Shown piece by piece: positions 34,572-41,622 of a stretch of DNA of 64,000 nt. The notes beneath the pieces were generated by a model. It ran no database searches. It worked only from the letters and a program-made list of their open reading frames with translations, and had not been told where the DNA came from. This stretch comes from Arthrobacter sp. AFG20 (GTDB taxonomy: Bacteria; Actinomycetota; Actinomycetes; Actinomycetales; Micrococcaceae): the NCBI RefSeq assembly GCF_002892795.1, contig NZ_PJMC01000008.1, forward strand, positions 1 to 64,000, given 5' to 3'. Each line of letters begins with the position of its first letter. Position 1 is the first letter of the stretch. Both the position numbers and the translations under genes were made by a program.

Positions 34572-35206
34572 CAGACCAAGCCCTCGGTGTCCTTCTGCAG
34601 TTTGCGGCCAAACTCGAAGACCCCGGCGACAAGAAGCAAGGCGATGCCCAGGACCAGGGGACCGACATTGAAGTCGAAAGAGAAGAGGTAGTACTCCCCC
34701 GGCGGGCGCCCGTTCACTCCGATCAGGTCTGCCAGCCGGCTCCGCGCAATGGAATCGAGAATCTGCCCCACCGTCCCGGCCAGTGCGAGGACAAATCCCC
34801 CGGCACCAAGGAGCCACCCAGAACCACGCGTGAAAAGAATTTCACTCCGGAGCCGGTAGGCCAGCAGGCAGATCAGCGCCAGAACCGCAAGAATGCCGAG
34901 TTGGTTCAGGGCCCCGGCCCAAGCCAGCAGTGCGGCCGGGCCGGAAGGAATCACCGGGATGGTCGCATCAAGGGCGGTGTAGTGCCCGGTGGCGCCCACC
35001 GACAATCCGGACGCGGCTTGGTGCGTCGTGGCCACTGGAAGCGTGAGCGTCACCGGACCGGCAGCGGAAGCGACGATGCCCGACACCGTGAGCGCCGTCG
35101 TCGTGACTGCTGCCGCTGCCGACGCAATCATCAGAAAAAGCGCATCTGTTCTGGACACGATCGTTTTCCGGGTTGAAGCCGAAACGGCGCGCTTGGTAAC
35201 TTTCAT
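34571..35206 (-). CDS. DUF2975 family membrane protein
   Basis: 211 residues with four predicted membrane helices (about residues 22-45, 95-118, 130-150, 175-195), the topology of DUF2975 proteins, which are co-encoded with small XRE regulators. The motif ILDSIARSRLADL between helices is typical. ATG 35206 follows GGGGGA; a TTG immediately upstream is less likely. The sister gene follows with a one-base overlap. It may sense a membrane signal for the regulator, which is unproven. Confidence 0.8.
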   Translation of the reverse strand: MKVTKRAVSASTRKTIVSRTDALFLMIASAAAAVTTTALTVSGIVASAAGPVTLTLPVATTHQAASGLSVGATGHYTALDATIPVIPSGPAALLAWAGALNQLGILAVLALICLLAYRLRSEILFTRGSGWLLGAGGFVLALAGTVGQILDSIARSRLADLIGVNGRPPGEYYLFSFDFNVGPLVLGIALLLVAGVFEFGRKLQKDTEGLV

Positions 35207-35216
35207 CAATCCCCCA

Positions 35217-35251
35217 GTTATCGAAACCCGTTAATAACGACAATCGATAAC
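35217..35251. promoter_or_regulatory. Symmetric three-part operator before the DUF2975/XRE operon
   Basis: GTTATCGA (35217-35224), 5 bp, GTTAATAAC (35230-35238), 5 bp, TCGATAAC (35244-35251). The outer elements are exact inverted repeats, the centre is itself a palindrome and both spacers are 5 bp. It ends 10 bp before the ATG at 35206 and overlaps a plausible minus-strand promoter (TTGTCG, 17 bp, TAACTG). Confidence 0.65.
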
Positions 35252-35258
35252 CTAGGGC

Positions 35259-35507
35259 TTGGCGAGGCCGGAGTCAATGCTCCGCCGGGACGGCCGGGTG
35301 ATCCGTCGTCGACGGGCTCCTGCGGCTTTGGACGATCTGATTGGCGGGGAAAACCATACGGTGGGCTTCCAGCGGGTGCACGCGCAACGCAACGGGGCGG
35401 CCATCGACCAACGCACCGTCATCGTCTTCGCGCTCAAGGACGGGAAAGTCAGCGAGGTATATGAATTCCCGGAGGACACCGCCAAGGCCGCCGAATTCTG
35501 GTCCTGA
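35259..35507 (+). pseudogene. N-terminally truncated NTF2/SnoaL-like remnant
   Basis: The last about 55 residues (GGENHTVGFQRVHAQRNG, QRTVIVFALKDGKVSEVYEF) match the C-terminal half of SnoaL-like proteins of about 125 residues. The first about 25 residues are basic and unlike the family, and the N-terminal half is missing. The only start is TTG near 35259, with no ribosome binding site. The frame is open to its stop, so a short product cannot be excluded. Confidence 0.5.
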
Positions 35508-35580
35508 GGATTTGGCAGCACTGTCCGGTGGCCGCCAGCGTACCCGGGTCTTTTTGTGGACGGTCACCTAAAGTGGGGCC

Positions 35581-35913
35581 ATGACAGATGCGATGAAGTC
35601 CCTCACTGAATCCTTCAAGAATGTGGGTGTGTCCAGGGCCTACGGGGAGCCGGTCCGGCTCGACGGGAAGGAACTCGTTCCCGTTGCACTGGTCTCCTTC
35701 GGCTTTGGCGGCGGCACCGAAAGCGGCGACCCGGAGACAGCGGGCTCCGGCGGCGGAGGAGGCGGCTTCGTCTTCCCCCTGGGCGTTTATACCCACGACG
35801 ACGGCGGCCGGCTGGCTTTCCGCCCAAATCCCCTGTCACTGACCGCCTGCCTGGTGCCGCTGGTCTGTGCGGTCGGTTTTGCGCTGCGCGGCGCACTCCG
35901 GGCGCGGCGGTAG
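35581..35913 (+). CDS. GerW/YtfJ-family protein
   Basis: 110 residues: N-terminal amphipathic part, then YGEPVRLDGKELVPVALVSFGFGGG and a Gly-rich run before GGFVFPLGVYT, the hallmarks of the GerW (YtfJ) family, followed by one C-terminal membrane helix (about residues 86-106). In Bacillus the family member is a spore protein; here there is no sporulation context, so the role is unknown. ATG 35581 is preceded by a weak GTGGGG. Confidence 0.75.
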   Translation: MTDAMKSLTESFKNVGVSRAYGEPVRLDGKELVPVALVSFGFGGGTESGDPETAGSGGGGGGFVFPLGVYTHDDGGRLAFRPNPLSLTACLVPLVCAVGFALRGALRARR

Positions 35914-35941
35914 CCTCCCCAAGCTTTCGACCGGGAAGCCG

Positions 35942-36136
35942 CTACGCGACGTCGTCGGCGATGTTCCGGTCCGACAGGTGGGCCAGCAGAGCTTTTTCCG
36001 GATTACCAGGGTTCTCTTCGAGGTGGCGCAACAGGCTGCCGCGCACGTCGGCGCCTGTGGCGACACCCGAAAGCACATCAATAATGACGTCCATGACCTG
36101 ACGGCGTATCGTCCAATCCTCCGAAGCGTACGTCAT
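35942..36136 (-). CDS. Small conserved-looking hypothetical protein
   Basis: 64 residues beginning MTYASEDWTIRRQVMDVIIDV, mostly helical and charged, ending DRNIADDVA. No family is recognised. A strong GGGAGG lies 5-6 nt before ATG 36136, which supports translation and rejects the GTG two codons upstream. It lies between the GerW-like gene (convergent, 28 bp) and the GlsB-like gene. Confidence 0.6.
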   Translation of the reverse strand: MTYASEDWTIRRQVMDVIIDVLSGVATGADVRGSLLRHLEENPGNPEKALLAHLSDRNIADDVA

Positions 36137-36254
36137 GCCCACCTCCCATCCGGCCGCGAGCCCTTTCCCCCGACTGTTCTTTCGACCGATACTGCTCTCT
36201 CAAGCGATATCGTCGCTTCCAGCGTCCCCGCTTGGCCGCGGGGAAGCTGGAACC

Positions 36255-36288
36255 AGTGGGGCCGGCCCTCGCTTGGGCCGACCCCACT
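36255..36288 (-). terminator. Hairpin downstream of the GlsB-like gene
   Basis: AGTGGGGCCGGCCC (36255-36268) and GGGCCGACCCCACT (36275-36288) pair with one mismatch and a 6-nt loop, 27 bp past the stop of the GlsB-like gene. No clear T-run. Confidence 0.5.
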
Positions 36289-36315
36289 TGCAGATCGTGG
36301 TGCTACGGAATCAGA

Positions 36316-36579
36316 TCAGACCCGGCTTCTGCGTGTCACGGCGCCGTAGATCAGCAACACAATGACGGCCCCGAGGATGGACAACAGCCAGGTCCGGAGG
36401 TCGAAGAAGTCACCCAGGCCACCACCAAAGATCAGCGAACCGATCCAGCCGCCAAGGATGGCCCCGACAACGCCCAAGACGAGGGTGACTATCCAGCCGC
36501 CGCCCTGCCTCCCGGGAAGAATGGCTTTTGCAATGGCCCCCGCAATCAGACCGAGCAGGAGAAATCCAAGAATTCCCAT
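36316..36579 (-). CDS. GlsB/YeaQ/YmgE-family stress membrane protein
   Basis: 87 residues with three hydrophobic segments: MGILGFLLLGLIAGAIAK, WIVTLVLGVVGAILGGWIG and WLLSILGAVIVLLIYGAV. The glycine-zipper pattern and PGRQGGGW loop are the family signature (transglycosylase-associated proteins, induced by stress). GAAAGGAAA precedes ATG 36579. Membrane-embedded; molecular function unknown. Confidence 0.9.
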   Translation of the reverse strand: MGILGFLLLGLIAGAIAKAILPGRQGGGWIVTLVLGVVGAILGGWIGSLIFGGGLGDFFDLRTWLLSILGAVIVLLIYGAVTRRSRV

Positions 36580-37016
36580 GATGCACTTTCCTTTCCACCA
36601 GACAGGTACCGCGGGTGTGGCACCAGCTATAGAGATGAGTTAATCAGCATGCTTAGTAGCTGGCAAGCATCCGTTGCCCTCACCCCGAAAATTCTCTTGC
36701 CAGGCCTGCGGCGCCGGTGCTATAAAAATCGGTATCAGCCAGCATCGGAAACTGAGGTCAAGGAGGGGGTACCCGGCAGCACGTCAACACCTCATGGACC
36801 GGGACGGGATACCGGTACACGCAAAAGCTGCTTATTGGGCGGCGAGCTATGAGAGAACGCCACAGCGCATAGTGTGCAGGTGCAGCATCATCAGCGTGCG
36901 GATCCTCTTCCCGCAAAGTGGTCCCCGGCTGCAGGAGCAGCCGGGGACCACATCACCCTAGCTGCAGAGTGAAATGCAGCATCCGGAATTACTGAGCTGG
37001 TTGTGGTGGGATTCCT
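36580..37016. other. Intergenic region of 437 bp with an orphan hairpin
   Basis: No convincing gene. The sequence is less GC-rich than its surroundings around 36620-36760 and contains a perfect 15-bp hairpin at 36918-36951 (loop AGGA). Reading frames crossing it have no recognisable domain. A small RNA ending at the hairpin is possible but unsupported by a clear promoter. Confidence 0.45.
36918..36951. terminator. Orphan perfect hairpin
   Basis: GTGGTCCCCGGCTGC (36918-36932), AGGA, GCAGCCGGGGACCAC (36937-36951). On the minus strand it is followed by TTTGC. No known gene ends beside it. Confidence 0.55.
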
Positions 37017-37262
37017 GTGGACCAGGCGACAATCGTCAGCTATGCCCTCGGCTATATCGGCGTCGCTATAGCCGTTTTTCTTATGGTCTTGCCGGCGCTC
37101 GCTGTTTTCAGCCTCCTTCTTCTGGGGGTCGGCGCCGCGCAAGTGCTCCTTCTACTCATCAATGCACTGGCCGTTGGCCTCTACAAAGCTGCGCTCAGGA
37201 TGTATCACTACCTGCTGGGCAGGTGGCAGAGCGGCCATGGCGGCAGGCTGGCCGCCCACTAG
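37017..37262 (+). CDS. Small predicted membrane protein
   Basis: 81 residues from GTG 37017. Two hydrophobic segments (about residues 8-34 and 35-55) are followed by a basic, aromatic tail (YHYLLGRWQSGHGGRLAAH), which should face the cytoplasm. No family is recognised and the ribosome binding site is weak (GGTGGGA). It reads as coding because the hydrophobic pattern is coherent, but conservation is unknown. Confidence 0.5.
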   Translation: MDQATIVSYALGYIGVAIAVFLMVLPALAVFSLLLLGVGAAQVLLLLINALAVGLYKAALRMYHYLLGRWQSGHGGRLAAH

Positions 37263-37330
37263 AGCGGAACCGCGCCCGGCCGAAGTGCGTCCCGCGAACT
37301 GCGGCCACGTGAGGGCATGCTGAAACCTGC

Positions 37331-38431
37331 GTGCCGAAACATATGATGGCTTTCATGGAGGAGGAACTGCAGCGCGCCGCCCAGGCCCTGTATGCGCTTC
37401 CCTTCGACGACTTCATCGCCGCCCGCACTGCGGCCGCCAAGGATGCCGCCGCATCCAGCAAGCCCCTTGCCCAGGCGATCCGAACCTTGCCGAAACCATC
37501 CGTGGCCGCTTGGACCGTCAACGTGCTGGCGCACCATCGCCCCGACGCCATTCAGCAGCTCAGGACTCTCGGACAGACCATGCAGGAAGCCCAGGCTTCA
37601 CTCGATGCCGCAGCACTGAGGGAACTCGCCAAGGAACGGCGGAAGCTCCTCGGCACCGCTGTGGGTGAAGCACGGCTCGCCGCTGAGAAGCAGGGCCGGA
37701 AGATCAGCGGTCCCGTGGCCACCGAAGTGGAAGAAACACTGCGGGCCGCCACGGCGGATCTGGCGGCTGCCGCCGCCGTCGAAAGCGGGCTGCTGCTCCG
37801 CGGGCTGTCCGCCGACGGCGTAGACCAGGTTAATGTCACTGACGCCGTGGCGGTTCCGTCCGCCCTCGGCAAGCTGCCGCCGCGGCCGCTCCCGTCGCAG
37901 AGGCCCAGCGGAGCACAGCGCCCGGAAGGCGGAACACAGTCTTCAGCCGGTGGAGCACAGCGCCCGATCGGCGCGGGACCGAAAAGCCGTCGGGAGGAAT
38001 CCTCCGCCACGACGGCTCCGGCCGGCCGGCGGACACGAACACAGCCGCTAAAGGCCGGCGCCGAAGAGCACGAACAGCCGCGGCTCCGGGCCGTCCGCAG
38101 CACTCCCCGACCTGTTCCGCCGTCCCTGCTGGAGAAGGCGCAGGCAGCACTGGCGGAAGCGGAGGATGCGGCCGCCGATGCCGCCAGCGAGGCCGCACGC
38201 CGCGCCCAGGCCCAGGAGGACGCCGCGGCAGCCTTCGTCCAGCTCACCGCGGACGTCAACGAGGCACGGCAGCGGCTCCGGGCCCTGGAACTCTCGCTCG
38301 ATGCCGCGCGCAAACAACGCGAGGCCGCTGCCGCTGAGGCAAAGCAGTACGCCCGGGCGGCGGAGAAAAGCGAGCGGTCGGCCGTCCTGGCCAGGGAACG
38401 TGTGCTTCGTCTCCGCAACACACCGGACTGA
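37331..38431 (+). CDS. Ala/Arg/Glu-rich coiled-coil hypothetical protein
   Basis: Up to 366 residues. The N-terminal about 150 residues are helical (FDDFIAARTAAAK, PSVAAWTVNVLAHHRPDAI); a Pro/Arg/Ser/Gly-rich linker follows (about 175-260); then a long coiled coil rich in Ala/Glu/Arg/Gln with a RALELSLDAARKQREAA core. No known domain is recognised. Possible starts are GTG 37331, ATG 37343, 37346 and 37355, without a good ribosome binding site; the frame after 37355 is well supported by composition. Confidence 0.7.
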   Translation: MPKHMMAFMEEELQRAAQALYALPFDDFIAARTAAAKDAAASSKPLAQAIRTLPKPSVAAWTVNVLAHHRPDAIQQLRTLGQTMQEAQASLDAAALRELAKERRKLLGTAVGEARLAAEKQGRKISGPVATEVEETLRAATADLAAAAAVESGLLLRGLSADGVDQVNVTDAVAVPSALGKLPPRPLPSQRPSGAQRPEGGTQSSAGGAQRPIGAGPKSRREESSATTAPAGRRTRTQPLKAGAEEHEQPRLRAVRSTPRPVPPSLLEKAQAALAEAEDAAADAASEAARRAQAQEDAAAAFVQLTADVNEARQRLRALELSLDAARKQREAAAAEAKQYARAAEKSERSAVLARERVLRLRNTPD

Positions 38432-38470
38432 ACTGCCAAAAATGTCAGACCCCGGTTGCACCATGGAACC

Positions 38471-38650
38471 ATGGAAATTAATCAGGAATTCCACGTAACT
38501 TACTTCGACGCCGACTGCGGCCGGATCCGCACCGAGGTCTTCGACACCATGGCGGCGGCAGAGCTTTTCGCCAGCCGCAGCATCACCGGCGAGGACAGCT
38601 GGGCCGTCGTCGATGCCGTCCCGGTCCAGCAGGAACAGCTCGCCGCCTGA
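38471..38650 (+). CDS. Small hypothetical protein
   Basis: 59 residues from ATG 38471 (MEINQEFHVTYFDADCGR), acidic, with a beta-then-helix pattern and one Cys. No family is recognised. It follows the coiled-coil gene at 39 bp and ends before a strong bidirectional terminator, consistent with a real small gene. Confidence 0.55.
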   Translation: MEINQEFHVTYFDADCGRIRTEVFDTMAAAELFASRSITGEDSWAVVDAVPVQQEQLAA

Positions 38651-38698
38651 CGCCGGCTAAGCCTCGCCAGCCAAGCCTGAACAACCGAGTCCGCTCAA

Positions 38699-38751
38699 CA
38701 CGGAGAGGCGCCGCCCGTCCGCTTAGGCGAAGGTGGCGGCGCCTCTCCGTG
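38699..38751. terminator. Bidirectional terminator before the aldo-keto reductase end
   Basis: CACGGAGAGGCGCCGCC (38699-38715) and its exact complement (38735-38751) form a 17-bp stem with a 19-nt loop between convergent genes. Confidence 0.75.
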
Positions 38752-38764
38752 GGCAGCCTGGGAA

Positions 38765-39610
38765 TTAGGCGAAGTCAGAGACGGCCGGGTCGGGGCCGAT
38801 CCTGCCGCTTCCTTCCGCGGTGCGGTCCAGCCCGTTGATGGCTGCAACGTCCTCGGTGTACAGCGTGACGTTCAGGGCGTCAAAGTTCTCACGGATCCTG
38901 GATTCGGTGACGGACTTGGGGATGACGACGTTCCCGATAGCGAGGTGCCATGCGATGACCACCTGCGCGGGGGTGGCATTGTGCTTCTGTGCAATGTCCG
39001 CAATGACCGTGTCCTCCAGCAGTTCACCGCCCTGGCCCAGCGGCGACCAGGCTTGGGTCAGGATGCCTTGGGACGCATTGAATTCCCGCAGTTCCGACTG
39101 GCTGAAGTACGGGTGTAGTTCCACCTGGTTGATGGCCGGAACCACGCCGGTCTCGTCGATGATCCGCTGCAGACCTTCAACAGTGAAGTTGGAGACGCCG
39201 ATGGACTTGACCTTGCCGCGCTTCTGAAGTTCGATCAGCGCCTTCCAGGTGTCCACGTACTTGTCCTGCTTGGGCTGGAGCCAGTGGATCAGGTACAGGT
39301 CCAGTGTTTCAAGGCCCAGCCGCTCCAGGGACTCCTCGAACGCGGCAAGCGTTGATTCGTACCCCTGGTCGGCGTTCCACAGCTTGGTGGTGATGAAGAT
39401 TTCCTCCGGCGACAGCCCGGAGCTGGCGATTGCCCGGCCGACACCGGATTCGTTGCCGTAGATCTTGGCGGTGTCGATGTGGCGGAACCCGGCCTGGAAC
39501 GCCTGGAAGACAACCTTCTCGGCTACGTCGTCTTCAACCTGCCACACCCCGTAGCCCAACTGGGGAATGGTGTTGCCGTCATTGAATGTCAGTGTTGGTG
39601 AAGAAGTCAT
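38765..39610 (-). CDS. Aldo/keto reductase
   Basis: 281 residues, NADPH-dependent reductase of carbonyl compounds, diketogulonate reductase-like clade. The catalytic tetrad is visible: Asp and Tyr in RHIDTAKIYGNE, Lys in FITTKLWN, His in LYLIHWLQP. The cofactor region is IPKSVTESRIRENFDAL. ATG 39610 fits the family N-terminus (TLTFNDGNTIPQLGYG); a longer frame adds 16 unlikely residues. Monocistronic; substrate unknown. Confidence 0.92.
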   Translation of the reverse strand: MTSSPTLTFNDGNTIPQLGYGVWQVEDDVAEKVVFQAFQAGFRHIDTAKIYGNESGVGRAIASSGLSPEEIFITTKLWNADQGYESTLAAFEESLERLGLETLDLYLIHWLQPKQDKYVDTWKALIELQKRGKVKSIGVSNFTVEGLQRIIDETGVVPAINQVELHPYFSQSELREFNASQGILTQAWSPLGQGGELLEDTVIADIAQKHNATPAQVVIAWHLAIGNVVIPKSVTESRIRENFDALNVTLYTEDVAAINGLDRTAEGSGRIGPDPAVSDFA

Positions 39611-39722
39611 TTGTCCATCCTGCCAACAATCAAACCGGGAGGGCACGGAATATGACAAAGCTAAGCTAGCCGCGTAACAGGCCGTCGCGGGGAATATTTC
39701 GGCGGCAGGCGAATACCGTCCG

Positions 39723-40166
39723 TCAGGACTCCGTCAGGAGCCGCTCGGCGTCGGCCACCTGCTCAACCACAGTTTCCGCCCGGCGCCAGACGGAGGCCGC
39801 GCCAACGGGCACGGGTCCCACGGCGAGCCGGAGCATGGCGGCTGCCTCGGCGGTGGCGGCCAGCGAATTGCCCGCCTTGGACAGCGAGCGGTGGACACCG
39901 GACAGGGCGTGCGGGATATCCAGACCGTCGCTGGGTGACCGCCGCTGCGCCTCAACGCAGATCTCCCGGACGCGGCCGGAGAGGCCCGCCAGCTGGTTGG
40001 CGATCTCGACCAGCTCGCCATAGAGCTGGTCGTCCTCCACGCCCTCGAGCACTTGGTGGTACCGGTCAAGGCCGCGGTGGAACCGGTCATGGGCACGGCG
40101 CCACAGGCCCTTGCCAAGTTCGGCGTCGTCTTTCCGCCCTTGCCGGGCGGCGGTGAAAAATCCCAA
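39723..40166 (-). CDS. Hypothetical helical protein downstream of bpa
   Basis: 147 residues, nearly all helical, with WRRAHDRFHRGLDRYHQVLEGV and LSGRVREICVEAQRR. No family is named with confidence. The start is an unusual TTG at 40166, 6 bp after the bpa stop; no other start gives the helical N-terminus. The tight spacing implies translation with Bpa, so it may serve the same proteolytic or chaperone process. This is inference from context. Confidence 0.65.
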   Translation of the reverse strand: MGFFTAARQGRKDDAELGKGLWRRAHDRFHRGLDRYHQVLEGVEDDQLYGELVEIANQLAGLSGRVREICVEAQRRSPSDGLDIPHALSGVHRSLSKAGNSLAATAEAAAMLRLAVGPVPVGAASVWRRAETVVEQVADAERLLTES

Positions 40167-40172
40167 AGAGGC

Positions 40173-40895
40173 CTACAAATACTGGCCGGGGCCGTGGTCG
40201 GGGTCTTCCTTCCGGCCCGGATGCAGAGGGTCCGCGCCGGGCTGGGGCGCGGTTGCACGCTGCGGCTCGCCGTTTTCACCAATGACGATGCCGGGGGCAA
40301 TGACGGTTCCTGGCGGAAGCTGCCGGAGCTGCATCTGGGCCATCGTGTGTTCCCGGGCTGCGTGCTGGGCGGCGATGGCCGTCTGGATGCCATGGAACAG
40401 GCCTTCCAGCCAGCCCACCAGCTGGGCTTGGGCGATCCGCAGTTCGGCGTCCGACGGCGTGCCGTTCTCCGGGAAGGGCAGGCTGATCCGTTCCAGCTCC
40501 TGCACCAGTTCCGGCGCCAGGCCGTCCTCAAGCTCCTTGATGGAGCGTTCGTGGATCTCCGCGAGGCGGCCCCGTGCGGCGTCGTCCAGGGGCGCCGACT
40601 TCACCTCTTCCAGCAGTTGCCGGATCATGGTGCCGATCCGCATCACCTTGGCAGGCTCATCCACGAGGTCCTGCAGGCTGGCATGCTTGGGCTTACCGGC
40701 GTCGGCGGGACGCTCGGGAGCCCCCGCATCCAGGGTGGTGCCCTCCACCGGCTCCTCGTCCTCCTGCGGCACAAAAGACGGCACGGAAGGCTCCGCTGCC
40801 TGCTGATCTGCGGGCTGAACGCCAGGCTCGCCGGGCTGGACGGCGGCCTGCGGACCGGCGGCCTGGGTGGGTTGAGTGTCTTCGGGATCGCTCAT
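40173..40895 (-). CDS. bpa: Bacterial proteasome activator Bpa/PafE
   Basis: 240 residues. A disordered Pro/Gln/Glu-rich N-terminus (about 1-70) precedes the helical DUF2587 core with RIGTMIRQLLEEV, IHERSIKELEDGLAPELVQELE and LVGWLEGLFHGIQTAIAAQ. The protein ends GPGQYL, the C-terminal tail that docks Bpa rings onto the 20S proteasome alpha ring. It opens the proteasome gate independently of ATP, and in mycobacteria helps degrade heat-shock proteins. Proteasome genes are not in this window. Confidence 0.92.
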   Translation of the reverse strand: MSDPEDTQPTQAAGPQAAVQPGEPGVQPADQQAAEPSVPSFVPQEDEEPVEGTTLDAGAPERPADAGKPKHASLQDLVDEPAKVMRIGTMIRQLLEEVKSAPLDDAARGRLAEIHERSIKELEDGLAPELVQELERISLPFPENGTPSDAELRIAQAQLVGWLEGLFHGIQTAIAAQHAAREHTMAQMQLRQLPPGTVIAPGIVIGENGEPQRATAPQPGADPLHPGRKEDPDHGPGQYL

Positions 40896-40933
40896 GCGTT
40901 CATACTCTCACGGGCCCGGAATGCGGAGTCCAG

Positions 40934-41398
40934 TCAATGAAGCTCCTTGACCAGGATTTCGCCTTCGTCCGTAGCGAAACCGCACTTGCGGTAAAAACCG
41001 ACGGCGTACGTGTTGGCCGGAACCCACACTTCCGCCACGCCATTGCGCCTCATCCAGGCCTCCATCTCCGCGACAAGCGCCCGCCCGATGCCCCGGCGGC
41101 GCCACTCTGCATGGGTTCCCATCTCCATCAGCAGCAGCTCCGCCCAGGGGCCGGGCGTCCGGCGCCGCTGGATGCAGCAGTGCAGAAATCCCACCGCCTG
41201 TCCCCCGGCCTCCGCCAGCCAGAAGAGAACCGAGGGGTCAGCGAGGAAGGCCCTGGCGCCGTCGGGGTTTAATTCCCCCGACGGCGCGGTGCCCGGATCC
41301 TCGTCAAAGAGGTTGTCCGTGGCGGCAAGCGCGATGAGCGCGCCGGCATCCGCCGGCCCGATTCTGCGGACGGCGAATCCAGCCGGCGGAACTGGCAT
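40934..41398 (-). CDS. GNAT-family N-acetyltransferase
   Basis: 154 residues. The acetyl-CoA site is in GTHAEWRRRGIGRALVAEME (R/QxxGxG/A), preceded by AVGFLHC and followed by VWVPANTYAVGFYRKCGF. It transfers an acetyl group to an amine or amino acid; target unknown. ATG 41398 is two bases after the ybdD stop, so it is the third gene of the cstA-ybdD operon. A start at 41410 would overlap ybdD. Confidence 0.86.
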   Translation of the reverse strand: MPVPPAGFAVRRIGPADAGALIALAATDNLFDEDPGTAPSGELNPDGARAFLADPSVLFWLAEAGGQAVGFLHCCIQRRRTPGPWAELLLMEMGTHAEWRRRGIGRALVAEMEAWMRRNGVAEVWVPANTYAVGFYRKCGFATDEGEILVKELH

Positions 41399-41400
41399 GC

Positions 41401-41622
41401 TCAGCAGCACCTGCCCTGGGGGTTGGTGTCCTGGCGGTCAGTCCGGTCCCGCCAGAACGCGCGTTCGTCCAGGGGCGGCGTGCCGTGGCCGGCCGCCGCA
41501 TGGTGCTGCAGGTACTTCCGGTATGCGTCGGCGCCCATGACGCCCTGCAGGTACCGCGCGAAGCCGCGGAAGGCCCCCGCCACCGGATGAAGCAGGCGGG
41601 CCGCTCCGGGTGCAGCACTCAT
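41401..41622 (-). CDS. ybdD: YbdD/YjiX-family small protein
   Basis: 73 residues with the family sequence FARYLQGVMGADAYRKYLQHH and an RAFWRDRTDRQ end. YbdD is encoded next to CstA or BtsT carbon-starvation transporters and is needed for pyruvate uptake in enterobacteria. Its ATG shares one base with the cstA TGA (41622), showing translational coupling. A longer frame from 41673 would lie inside cstA. Confidence 0.88.
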   Translation of the reverse strand: MSAAPGAARLLHPVAGAFRGFARYLQGVMGADAYRKYLQHHAAAGHGTPPLDERAFWRDRTDRQDTNPQGRCC

